From: Anoplolepis gracilipes | Lineage: Eukaryota; Arthropoda; Insecta; Hymenoptera; Formicidae | NCBI RefSeq assembly: GCF_047496725.1 | Contig: NC_132973.1 | Span: 5,617,233-5,681,232 of the forward strand | Length of the DNA: 64,000 bases | Direction: 5' to 3' | Part shown: in pieces, positions 49,263-60,587 of the stretch | Numbering within the stretch: the stretch's first letter is position 1 | Layout of the letters: every line of letters begins with the position of its first letter | Notes under the pieces: generated by a model | What the model was told of the DNA's origin: nothing | What the model saw: only the letters and a program-made list of their open reading frames with translations | Databases searched by the model: none | Program-made: the position numbers and the translations under genes

Positions 49263-49790
49263 ATTTCCTTTTCGTTATCTTTCTTTCTCGGCGATTGCAT
49301 CCCGCTGTGAACAGGAGCCAGGATCAATCGCCAATGGATTTTCCTTGAGCGAGTAGAATTGTCGAGGGATCGACGAGATTTCGACGATTCGATCGACCGA
49401 CTCGTTCTCCCATCCGGGGAGATGACAAAGGACACGATTAACAAGTGTTGTGAGCGCTCCGTATGGGGACCGGCGTGTTTGACAAGTGATCAGTGAGCAG
49501 CGATTCACGCCTGTTTTCAGTTAGTGCTACGTAAGCGGAGAGGAGGGCAGTCTTTTCGCAGCTGGTGATGTAGCGGGGTGAGTTTTTCTTCCTCTTTTCA
49601 CGGTTGAGTTTTATTTTTGTTTTTGTCAGTAGCCGATATTTTAGTCGGTGGCCGATTGCGAGACAAACGCCCGTCGCGGTAGTCGTAAGTCTTCTGTGAA
49701 AGAGCGACGGTGAGAAAGCGCCGCTTCCTACAATGGGTCCGTGTTTATATAAACGAGCGGGCTGACTCGACAAATCACGTACTATATCTT
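48881..49790. other. GC-rich island with initiator and strong splice donor
   Basis: CpG-rich block. TTCAGTC at 49137-49143 matches the arthropod initiator (TCAGT). The stretch from 49140 runs through a (CT)n array to GGG/GTGAGT at 49575-49583, a strong splice donor. A second initiator-like TTCAGTT lies at 49516-49522. Together these could be a promoter and non-coding first exon of about 438 bases on the plus strand. There is no TATA box and no clean downstream element. The open frames here overlap on both strands and match nothing. Confidence 0.3.
49219..49261. repeat. (CT)n microsatellite, interrupted
   Basis: TC units with T-run interruptions near 49221-49226 and 49248-49250. Confidence 0.95.
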
Positions 49791-52640
49791 TCCTGGCGAA
49801 TTACTTTTACGGATGTACCATGTACATATATTTATTCATATAAAAAGCAATAAAAAATACTCTTTTCTTTTTATATTTTTGATAGTCCATCGATTTTACA
49901 GCCTATAATATTATATGTATAATTACAAAGAAACTTTGACATATCATTGTAAGTAATTGTGTTCAACATCCGAGTGGCCTAATTAATTAATAACAAAGAT
50001 TACTTATCGTTTCGGAAGATTACATTCGCGGGTGCGGAGAATTAATTTAATTGCATATATAGCGCGGTTCGTGTAAGTCAGTCTAGTAGCATTAGAATGG
50101 AGATCACAGTTAAAAGATAAGCATGATCAGAGCTCGAAGTGTGATGTCAAAAAGCGATTCCAAGTGAGCAAAGTCAATATGTACCGACCTCTTTTCGCAG
50201 TTGATGAAGTGATGCGTCACAATCGATCATAACGTGTCGCAAAAGCGACGTAAAAACGAAAGTGCTCTTCTTTCTCTACCCCACGTGAGTAACGCATCAC
50301 GCAGGGATCAAACAGCAGGTTCGAGAGATTAATTGTAGGGCTTTCTAGTGTCATAATTAATCGCGTCATCCGTCGATGATTCATGTGCTAATGACAAGTT
50401 TGGGATTTAACGTACGCCAATATATACATATATATATACGTCATTATGCCATGCACGACTAATTATTGCACTGCCGCTTTCCTCCCTCTGGGATCGAGCA
50501 AGCTTAAAGCCAGAGAACGACGCTCGTCATACATTATTCCCGCTCTTCGTTTACCAGCAAGAGTGGGTGGTTTTAACTATTCCACCCTTAGTTACGGTAA
50601 ATTCGACCGTCTATTAATAAGGAAGAAGATCCCTGGGCCTCCTTTGTTATCAAGCATCATGTCACAGTATGAATTGCACGAACGCTAGTTCGGCTCCGGA
50701 GCCACTGAACAGCTACCGTAATGAATGGCCGATAGTTAGATGCTCGCGGAAACATCGATTTATTCCCTCCTTCCCTGTCCCCTTCCGAGGACATGTTATT
50801 GAATTTTTTGCGTAAATTTGCAGTCTCGTAATTTATTGCTCTTTAATTTTTGAATACATTGTAGTAATAAGTCAGCTAATAGCCAAGAAAAATGTTTTAT
50901 TCTTTAAGAATAACCTAATACTTTCATTATTGCGCTACAAATTGTTCTTCTATAACGAAAAATCACATATAATTCGTAAAATTTTGTCCTCCTATTAGTT
51001 TTAAGATAGAAGAATTTTTTTTACTTGTACACAAGTTGTATTGATAATTAGATATTTGAAGAAATTTAGATTGATATAACTTATACGTATAAGAGATGCA
51101 AGAGATTGGCGTAACATTGTAACATGTAATTTGTGTGAATCATGCAAAAAGATTGTTCCAATAATCTCACCTCCAACGATCCGGATGATAGTACATTAAT
51201 TAACGACAAAATTAGTCGCTTAATAATTAAGAGCACATGTTTTGCAAAATTACAAGACAGCCAGCTGGCGGATCAGGTTAATTAACGTGCGGATATGAAC
51301 GCATTCATCAGGGATGCATATCCGGTTCGAAAATCATGATTCTCAGTAGTGGAACATGATGCTTCATCCTAATTACATTACGGCTGACTAACCGCAAATG
51401 CGTTCCAAATTTCGGAATTTCAGTTTGCCGTCTCATGTCCAAATTAGATACATCTCATATAAAAGAAATGATACTTATATTATGCATCGGCAATCGTAAA
51501 CTGTACTTTGACGTAATACATTGAAATAATACATCAAAAGACTAATCGCAATATTTGTATAATTTAATACGCGTCGCGTTAAATTGTCAATTTTATTTCA
51601 TCGTTGTTCGATACGTTGTTCAAAATATAATCCTATTATTATCGTTTTATATTTTGTAATATTATTAATTGTACGAGCATAAGTTTTATCAATAAAAATA
51701 TATTGATGTGATATATGAAATTTTATTGTATAATATAAAGAGTATTTCAGAGATTGAAGGGATTAATGTAAAAAGCACGAGATGAATAGCTTGAAAGAAA
51801 TGTCCTTCTATTCGAGAATTGTTCAACTTAATACCAACGAGAGGTCATCAAGAAGCTAACAATCGATCCTCGAGGATCGATGAATACCGTTTAAAATTCA
51901 AATGCGAGTTCAGATCTTTTGACTGTCTGGCAGTAACGACGACTGTGACGATGTAACATCAGCATCATCTCAGGATAAAGGGATATAAATGAAGATCATA
52001 GTATGTACATTTAGTTGCGCGAAGTAAGGACGAAAAGAACATTACTGAACTTTTCACATTTTAACTAAAGAGCATTCCTATTTTAATCTTAGTACCACTT
52101 GACATTTGAATTTTCTCGAAGGAAACTCTATGAATAATAAATTTATATTGAACATACATTTTAGGAATCTCCTGTAAAATCGTAAAATTTGACATTTATT
52201 ATATATTAAAGAAGGTAATATAAAAATAAATTAGGTCAAATGAAAAAAGGTATCAATTATTGCAATAAAGTTATATTGCAAAAAAATCAAACTCCGTTAG
52301 AAATTATTTTTAAACTTTAGTGTAAAAAATCTAAATGATTAGGCATTATCGTAACATTCTATGTAAAAATTATTCATTTGATGTCGAATAATATATGCAG
52401 CACGGGTGAGAAGATATAAAAGAATCGCGTACTCATTCCGCGCATTCTTATCGTACAGAATGACAAAAAGAGAAGACGAAAATACGACGGAATACAAAAG
52501 ATGACTTATATGCGACGCGTGTGCAGGAACATGAAGATTCACAACCCTTCTCTGCTTTCGAATAAGCGCCGACATTGTAACTCTGGTATTATACGTCATA
52601 GGTGGCATACACCGTGCTCACGTTTAAAACAATCTCGCGA
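49791..52640. other. Mostly AT-rich non-coding stretch
   Basis: TATATAG at 50056-50062 lies 24 bases before the A of TCAGTC (50078-50083). This is somewhat closer than the usual 28-33, so it is a weak promoter candidate. A 20 bp palindrome is at 51862-51881. Frames at 50446-50688 (plus) and 52339-52608 (minus) are unrecognised. Confidence 0.4.
51862..51881. repeat. 20 bp perfect palindrome
   Basis: ATCGATCCTC followed directly by its reverse complement, with no spacer. It is not made of a simple repeat. Confidence 0.95.
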
Positions 52641-53600
52641 GACGTAAGTCGTATTCGCCACGGAGGCGGAATTCATGAAAGGCGCATGCGAGATTGCATC
52701 TCGGGGGAGCAGAAATACCTATTGCAAGCGACGACAGCGGCGAACTAGTTTTGGCTTTAGCTCCTTCTCTCTCGCGCGTCCGGGTGCGCAAAGTCCGCGA
52801 AAAAATTCGATAGTTTCCATTTCACTTTTACGGCGCAGTAACACACAAGATTTCATCATCGCGGATATGGATGGGGAAAAGACGTCGGTGGTCGGGAGAC
52901 GACAAGGATCAGTCGGGCGGAAAGCTCTTTCAGGGCGGAATACACGCGGCTATGCAAATACCCAGAGTCGAGTAGAAGAGGGATATGCATCTGAGCGAAG
53001 ACCGGTATCCGGCCTTGCGAAGGCTACAAGTAGCTCGTAGAACCGACCGAATCTACCGACACATTCGCCGGCGTCGATATTTCATAAGATCGAACGATAT
53101 CGATCGCGGATCATTGAGTTAAATGGAGAATAAAAAAAGGTATCAACGCAAAAAAGAAAACCTTCGAATCGTGGAGAGTTAAACAATAAAAACGAGGCAT
53201 CGTTATTGCTCTTGTGTATAACGAGACGTATATCTGCGTTTTAAATTCCGTTTGCAGAATATTCCTAATAGCTAACGCAATAATTATGGAAATGACGCCC
53301 AATACCTCGCGGACGTGTTTGATCATATATAGATCGGTGTAATGCTCCCGGGCGACGGCTGTGCCGATCGTTTTTCCGCCCGATCGCATATTCGTGGGAA
53401 TTGACTTAACGTCGATTTTCTATGTAAATGGGTTCCGGGCTGTGCCCGGGATTCGCAGGATGCGTTTGATCGCGATCTACATAGGTCCTTCTTCGGCTTT
53501 CTACTCGCTCCTTTTCACTCATAACTTTTAAAGGGTTAGATCGTGGAAGTAGTGGACTCGGTCGACTCTCCTTTGCGTGAGAGAATTTTTTTTTTAAATT
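52641..53600. other. CpG-rich stretch, no gene recognised
   Basis: A plus-strand ATG frame at 52675-53040 (121 codons, Arg/Ser/Gly-rich, about 50% GC) has no recognised domain. It is one of the better-looking frames in the window because it starts with ATG and lies in moderately GC-rich DNA without simple repeats, but nothing else supports it. The remainder holds short overlapping minus frames. Confidence 0.3.
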
Positions 53601-54702
53601 CAATTTCTCTGTTAGATTTGAATATAGAGACGTCTAATATAAAATACAATAATAAGTATTTATTATAATTTTATATAGGTTGTACAAAAAAACCTCGATT
53701 ATTTCCATTACATAAAAAATTCCGTTGTTAGATTTTCATAAAATGCACTAATATTTTTTCTGTTTTAGAATAATTAGCTCTTCCATTATGCGAAACTTTC
53801 AATTGGTTATACTTTAACAGTAGCTTTTTTTCTTTTCAGCAAAAAGTTTACGTTTTCAAACTAACTGCTTTTTCTTCCTGGCTCTTTAATTCCCTCGGCG
53901 ATTGATTTTTTTAGTCTATTTAGACGGAAAGTTTCTCCATAAGTTTCCGGATGCTCCTCGTTTTTAGTCAGATTCACTCAAACAGCCGTATAAAGCGTAC
54001 TTAATAGTTGAGGAACGATACCGCTATTAGTCCGGCGCCCTCGCAACGGAAGCTATAACAAGTTTCTTGTAATCATCCCTGGCGTCCAATTGTCTTTAAC
54101 TGCACGTTTGCTCCTAATTATACAGTCGCACGCGATACCTTAAGTATGAAAATCATGCGGTATACCTACGAGTATAAAGAGCATCGGTAGAGTTACGTTA
54201 TAATTAGTGACCGGCCAATGATCTCAATGACACACGTTAATCATTCTAACGAGTTCCTTTGTGAAATCATTAAGTCAGCAGTTTAAATACATTTTCGTAA
54301 TAATGGCAGATATTGTTATAATAGGTGCTCCCGAAATATATAAGCGGCAGTTCATAAAGTTTTGAACAATTCTGTAAAGTTTTAACGATCGTCAAACGTC
54401 AAAGCTATAAGCTTTAAAAGGGGAGCGCTTTCTACCTTTAAAAGACTTAAGATTTCCCGAGAGCGAACCATACCTTTATGTGTATATCCGAGTACTTGTT
54501 CGATAAAGGGACGTATAGAAGAATAATAAGGTCTTACAATTTTAAGCATTTATAGATTCGCAAGATTTTTCATCGGAAAAATCTCGAGAGTTTCCAAAGT
54601 TTTCGACAAAAAGATAAAAGATTTGTCAAATGAAACGAATACTAGGCCAATTAGCGCTGAGATGCTCTCTCTGTAAAATTTCTATATAATTTAAAGAAAA
54701 AG

Positions 54703-54722
54703 AAAAAAAAAAAAAAAAAAAA
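54703..54722. repeat. Poly(A) run, 20 bases
   Basis: Uninterrupted A run after an AAAAAG unit. Confidence 0.9.
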
Positions 54723-54857
54723 CAATTATTGCCGAATGAGTGTTATAAATTGCAGAGCATTGTCTAGCGCGTAAAATCGCGTATTACTCTGCGATTGACT
54801 GTTGAAGGAAAAATAACAAGCGTCACAGTGTTACAACGGGAGCGTGTAAAAAAAGAT

Positions 54858-54877
54858 AAAAAAAAAAAAAAAAAAAA
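54858..54877. repeat. Poly(A) run, 20 bases
   Basis: Uninterrupted A run, 135 bases after the previous one. Confidence 0.9.
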
Positions 54878-55353
54878 GTTACGAAGCTCGTTTATAGTCA
54901 GCCACACATCCGTCGTCGCTCGTTGAGCTCTGTGCGCGCGCGCCTGATCGTTACTGAAAAATCGGTCAACGAGCGACCGTAACTTCGCAGACGAGCGCGT
55001 CGAAGAATGAGAAGATTACTTGGCTGATGTATGTGTGTATGTGTGCCTATGCGCTCGCTTATTCGCGTTTCCTCGGCTTCGCGTCGACTGTAAACTTTTT
55101 TTCAGATCGATGAGACGTGTTACGCCAACGCTCGTAAAACTCTAGCTCTGCCTCCTCTCGTCCTGACGGTCTCCTCGCATCGAGTGAGCGAGCGGAGTAA
55201 TTAACGACTTCTGAGAGCTGAAATCGTTTTGCTGCCAACTTTCTTTGGTGCATCTTCTGCTTCACCTTTTCCTCCGTGGCGCGTCTGACAGCCAACACTA
55301 ACCGACCAATTGCACGTCTTGCAGTGCATGGTTTTGATGGCCAAGATGGCTTT

Positions 55354-55379
55354 CCTCTCTCTCTCTCTCTTTCTCTCTT
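55354..55379. repeat. (CT)n microsatellite, interrupted
   Basis: About ten CT units with one T insertion. Confidence 0.9.
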
Positions 55380-55621
55380 CAGTTGCCAGCGGTGACTTTT
55401 TGCTTTCCATCCCTTCAAATCTTTAAGGTCTTCTCCTTCCGGCATACGCCCCTTCCCATCTCTCTGCGGCTGTTGTTGCGGTCGAGACACAAACGATGAC
55501 GACGCCAACGACAAGGGCGACGAAGTCTTCTAACGGAGCTATCCGTGCGATGGAAACGTCGATGGAATTCGAAACCCTTGGGTCACCTCTCACTCTGGCT
55601 GGAATGTGTTTCTCGAGCCGA

Positions 55622-55625
<4 letters not shown>

Positions 55626-55688
<63 letters not shown>
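55626..55688. repeat. (CT)n microsatellite, 63 bp
   Basis: About 31 uninterrupted TC units, the longest pure dinucleotide array in the window. Confidence 0.97.
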
Positions 55689-55691
<3 letters not shown>

Positions 55692-57200
55692 TCTCTCTCC
55701 CTGCTTGTATATATGTTGTTGGAGCTCAGTTTGGCACTGTATATCTCGATAACTAAGCGGTATAGACTAAGCTCCTAGGAATGCTGGCCAGGACGCTTTG
55801 CGCGAGATAGGCTTCCACCGCCACTGATGTTTCAGACTGAATAGAAATCCCAGAGTCTCCTCTCTCTTACGTTTATATAGTCTCAGAAGGCGTAGAATAA
55901 TCTTACAAAAAAAAAAAAAAAAAAAAAAGTGAAACGTTCACTATTCTATAGAGAAGAATATCAGTAATATTATATATAAATAAATTGATCATTTCCACAA
56001 AATTTCAAAAAGGTTAAACGCAAAAATACGCATCTTTGCTCCATTACTAAAATTTGTCTCGCTTGTTTATTAATTGTATATTAAAATCTTATTAAAATTT
56101 ATTTGTTACTTATATATTACATTCCTTATTCTTGTCAAACCTTATTCATAAATTTATTTAACAGTAAGGTTGTGCCATTATATAATTTTAAACATTGAAA
56201 ACTTGGAATATTAAATAATATGCTAAAACTTGATGAAAAAAATACTATAAAACTCTTATTCATAATTAAAATTTAAGATGAAACAAAGCACGATTTATAA
56301 AGGCTAAAGACTTGTTCTAAAGTTCATTTTAAATAATCTCTTTTCAATTTCATAATCGCTAATATATAAGTAAACGAAAAAAATTTTTAATAAGATTTCA
56401 ATAATTAATAAATAAGCGAAAAATTTCAGTTGATGTAGTAAAAGTGTGTATCTTTGCATTTAACATGTTTGAACTTTAAGAAATCTTCTTATTTATATAA
56501 TTACTAATATTCCTCTCTACAGAATAGACAGTTTCTCTCTTAATGAAATCAGAAGCTTATGCCTTTCGAGATTATTATAAAGTTAAAAGAAAAGGATTCT
56601 GGGATTCTATTTGTTTAGTCTTTGACGCGAGATCTGAAATAATTTGTAACTTTGATATTTAAAATAAAGCTTGATGTGTTTCTATTCCATCTTTATAAGA
56701 CGCTACGCGAAACCTTGTTTTCCGGTTGTCAAAGCAAATAAGCTTGCTAATTTAAGAGGAGCTCGGTGAAAGCCGATTTAACAATAAGACGATATTTTGA
56801 AGAATGCCTTAATGTTCCGCTGCGCAACTAATTCGCCTTAAATGCTGACTATACTGTAAATATCTTTTACAATATAGTGTCCCAGATTTCAATTTTATTT
56901 CTACATTAATAATTACGCATTTATTTGTCTGAAATTATTAAAGATATAGAAAACTTATTCAAGCATAAGAATATATATCTTGTAAAATAAAGTCTCGTTT
57001 TATTTTTTTAATATCCAAACTATTATTCTAAATAACTCTAATTTCACGCTCAATTACGAAATATTTAATTTAATTGAAACGTATTTAGCAAGTACTATCT
57101 AATAACAAAGATATTGTTTTATTCATTGCTAAATTGTTCGACGTAGCTTAGCACGCTATTGGCTTGAACCATCCCTTATATCCCACGAAAAGCGAGCTCT
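55689..57200. other. AT-rich stretch, nothing recognised
   Basis: Contains one poly(A) run, and 55930-57180 is AT-rich unique sequence without notable frames, RNA genes or repeat units on either strand. Confidence 0.55.
55907..55928. repeat. Poly(A) run, 22 bases
   Basis: Uninterrupted A run, read directly. Confidence 0.95.
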
Positions 57201-57332
57201 CCATTCCCAGACTACATCCAGCGGTCATGCGAAACGGAATTACCTCTCGGCAAAAGGGGGATACTCTCTCGGCCTTGTAATATATACGCACTACTCGGCG
57301 CATACTTGCGACTGAAAGCAACGGAAACGCGA

Positions 57333-57346
57333 GGGAGGGAGGGTGG
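57333..57346 (+). other. Three GGG runs plus GG, quadruplex-like
   Basis: GGGAGGGAGGGTGG: three G3 runs and a G2 run with one-base loops. It is short of the canonical rule by one G. Confidence 0.5.
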
Positions 57347-57368
57347 CAAACCTATCTTCCCCTTGCTT

Positions 57369-57399
<31 letters not shown>

Positions 57400-57400
57400 C
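57369..57400. repeat. (CT)n followed by (CA)n
   Basis: About 12 TC units merge into four CA units. Confidence 0.92.
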
Positions 57401-58777
57401 TCTTGCTGCCGCAAGAGCCGGTCCCGCGAATGCACGCCCGGCACGCCCCACGTCTTCGCCGAAGTATTAGCGCTAATGGCGACTACATTTTCCGGTCTGA
57501 AACTCACTGACGTGAACACAGCGCGGCCGGTGTACGCCCCAATGTTACTTTCCGTACCCGTTTCTAATGGCACTCTACACGATGTCTACGAGCCTCTCTA
57601 ACTATGAGATAGTCGTAATCATGCCGAAACCATTGTTTCTACTCATGCTTCTCAAATCTGCGGAAAGATATCATCTCTCGGTGCGTTAAGAACCATCGAG
57701 TGATGCTTACTGATCCCTCCGAACTCTCTATATCATCATTCTCTGACTCTTTGAATCTTTGGTATAAACACTGTGCTATCCGAGCGCGGGATTTTTATAA
57801 CGAAGAAGACTTATGGCAAGGTTGACAGAAAATTCTCGATAAAAGAGGTGCGAGGGATTAGTGTAGACAAACGTGACACAAAATGCGAGCGTTGCATTGT
57901 ACACGGTGCAACACTGAAAATGCTCGTGATGGAAAGCTCTTTTAATTAATCGAGCACGTATTAGCGAAACGTTCATGTAAATCCTGCGAATTTTATGGCA
58001 CGCGTTTTAATTACCGGGTATAATTATCAAAGCAACGCACTTTGCAGATCCAATTAATACATTCGGTATATACACGAGGGTGACATTGCTCTGTTAATGA
58101 AAATTGTGTTTGGTCGGCGGAAATTTTTTTTATAAAATCCATGCGACAAAACTTTATATTCGTTTCCTTTGTTAAAAATATACTGTAACCAAATTAATAC
58201 AAAACAGAATTACCTGGTGATATATTTTCGTTGGTGATACATATTCTGTGTGTCGCGCGCTTTCGCCGATATAAAATTAGAAAAGAAAATTCCAGGACGG
58301 AAACCGGAAAGTCGTAGAAAAGTAGATCGTGGCTACGGGGTGAGATCAAAGGGTACCTAGCTTTTTTTTTCCGCGAGGTTGTAAACAGGAAATTTTCCAC
58401 GGAATAAAGCCAGCTTGAGACAAACGCGCAGAGCAGCGCGCGACGCCCCCTTGTTTGCATATGAAAATGTAATATCCTTAGCAAATTTACTCGGGACGAT
58501 ATAATCTACGACAAAGAAGCCGAGAAAAAAGTTACTGCAACGACCACGGCATCATCATCGAGGATGTAAGGGAAATGCTACAAAATTCTAGGAAATGTCG
58601 GTAAGCTAACTCGTCAAGAACGCGGATGTCATGTATTCGCATAGAAATAAAATACATATGATATTTCCAGGATAGAAACAGCGAAATATCACATTCTGTT
58701 GCTCTATACACCCATGAATGGCATTAATTTCCCTTCACTGAAGAGAATCACGATTGTGAAGTAGCGAAGAGACAGAA

Positions 58778-58778
<1 letters not shown>

Positions 58779-58801
<23 letters not shown>
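58779..58801. repeat. (CT)n microsatellite
   Basis: About 11 CT units followed by a TCTA/TCTG tetramer patch. Confidence 0.95.
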
Positions 58802-58808
<7 letters not shown>

Positions 58809-60050
58809 CTATCTCTTGTTCTCTTGTTCCCCCCTTTCTGGCAAAGCTTTGCGATGTTAGTCGGATGAGAATTATGCCGAGAGCTCGATGAAATTTTCTC
58901 TTTAAGCCGACTATTCATCTCGCGGCTCTGCAACTCATACGTAGCACGCTCGAGAGCGTAGGAAAAATGATAAGCGCCTCCCGATATCAGCGAGTCGCGT
59001 CTCGTTTGTAATGAATGTCATCCGCGACGAATACTTGTAATTTCGTGCGACGCTTCGGAATTCTCTCTCTCTCCTTCGTCGATTTTGCTTGACGTATTCC
59101 GAGACGAATGCTTAGCTTATTAGCCACGCTACGTTTCACGTGAATTTTGTTAACCTCACAGGATGTTCCCTCTCGCTTCCTTTTCGAATTCGCAAACACA
59201 TCGTTGACGAGCTTGAATGAAATAATTGGATTTTCTGTCTTCCGTTTTTCGTTAGATTTCTTTATCGATAAATTACTTAAAAGCAGCAAATTTATCGAAC
59301 ATTCTATTATATATTTATCTATTGAACTGACCTATCCCTATTTTCTCTCATCAATTCTGCCGCTTTTCCTCGTGTCAGTGACTGTTTATGGATGAAGTTC
59401 TATAATTCAGAAAAAGGAATTCGAAGATTATTCGCTCGAATGGACAGAGTATAACGGCAAATAATATTATAAATTTCAAGATTTTACTATTCATTTTGCA
59501 GAAGGAATATTTCGTTCGGACAACTTTTATTTCAACAACATTTTACGTCCTTGCATAAAGAGAGTCAATAATTTAAATCCAAGTTACAGAGTATATATTT
59601 TTTTATGTAAAAGAAATATTTTTATGACATCTTTTTCCTCTATTATAAAATAAAAAAGAATTATTTTTTAGTCAGATATCGTATTAATTTTTTTTTCTTC
59701 CTTGTTTTCGCTTCTTCTTTACATGCGTTTACTTTAAGAATTACGTTGTTTGCGTTCAGCTTTAATGCAGCGTTAGATTTATACTAGCATAAGATATCGC
59801 ATGCATTTTCTGGGAAAATATAAAGAGATCAGCGTAGGTTAGTCGACTTTTTTATTCAACGTCTATTTGAACGTGGTATCGTGAAAGACACAAGAAGTAG
59901 TCCATCGGAAATACTCCTTCAATTCACGTCGTTAACAAAAGCATCTCTCGTCTCCACTTTCGAAAGCACAAGGAGATTGGTAAGGAGGACTTTTGTGGAA
60001 ACTTTCGTGCGGATAAACATCCGAGTATCGAGTAGAACCTTACGCGGAGA

Positions 60051-60061
60051 GGGGGGGGGGG
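60051..60061. repeat. Poly(G) run, 11 bases
   Basis: Uninterrupted G run, the longest in the window. Such runs are prone to sequencing-length error. Confidence 0.9.
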
Positions 60062-60248
60062 AAAGCACGGATCTTCAAATATTTAAAGTTATCGTCGAAG
60101 CTTCTCCGTCGAAGCAGAACTGCGGGAAATGTTGGGAGAAAACGTCAACACGAGTCAAATTCCCGGAAGAAAGGTGGCCTCCGCGGGCGGGGGTCAAATT
60201 CGTTGACCCCTTCCTTCCTCGTCTCTCTCACGTCTATGTACACGTGTA

Positions 60249-60286
60249 CATATATATATATATATATGTATATGTATGTATGTATA
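60249..60286. repeat. (TA)n and (TATG)n compound repeat
   Basis: About nine TA units followed by TATG tetramers. Confidence 0.92.
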
Positions 60287-60567
60287 CACAGCCGTGCATC
60301 GATCGCGTGGAAAAACGAGTTGGCGTTCGAGAGGATTCTTGCGCGGAAAATTTCGATGCTTCTTTTCATGGTCTCGTTGCGTCGCTTCAATCGACGCGGA
60401 GTGCATTCCGGCTCGAAGTCTGTTTTTCTACACGCGACGACGCAGTTTCCCCGCAACGGTTGCCTCAGTATATTAACGGAGAAGATCTCGACATAACATT
60501 CAACATTTAATAATACTATGAGTTCAGTGCTGCGTGGCACGAATATACGGATATAACGTACGTCAAG

Positions 60568-60587
60568 TCGAGAGCGAGCGCTCTCGA
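60568..60587. repeat. Hairpin, 8 bp perfect arms with GAGC loop
   Basis: TCGAGAGC at 60568-60575 is complementary to GCTCTCGA at 60580-60587. Confidence 0.85.

Larger units (their letters stand above)
53601..55625. other. Mixed stretch with two poly(A) runs
   Basis: 53620-54780 is AT-rich and empty apart from short poly(A). A minus frame from 55514 to 55059 has its first ATG at about 55445 (128 codons, Arg/Lys-rich). Part of it is an Arg-Glu run read from a CT array, and it matches no family. Confidence 0.4.
57201..60567. other. Mixed stretch with two CpG-rich islands, no gene recognised
   Basis: Islands at about 57220-57580 and 59990-60560. The longest open frame of the window (59881-60510, 209 codons) lies here, but it begins at GTG, its first internal ATG is near 60290, it reads Tyr-Ile from a (TA)n tract and a 131-codon minus frame overlaps it. 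It is not supported as a gene. A G11 run and a near-quadruplex GGG triplet are also present. Confidence 0.4.

Noticed and set aside
50161..50176. GTGAGCAAAGT resembling miR-87
   Set aside because: Eleven bases match and then diverge, without a precursor hairpin. It reads equally well as a donor-like word.
55059..55514. 151-codon Lys/Arg-rich frame on the minus strand
   Set aside because: Starts at TTG, contains a CT-array-encoded Arg-Glu run, lies in GC-moderate DNA where this length is common, and matches no family.
57158..57180. Minus-strand GGTTCAAGCC as a tRNA B box
   Set aside because: The bases either side cannot form a T-arm stem and there is no A box at the right distance.
59881..60510. 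Longest open frame in the window, 209 codons on the plus strand
   Set aside because: It begins at GTG, has no ATG until near 60290, reads Tyr-Ile from a (TA)n tract, is overlapped by a 131-codon minus frame, and shows no domain.
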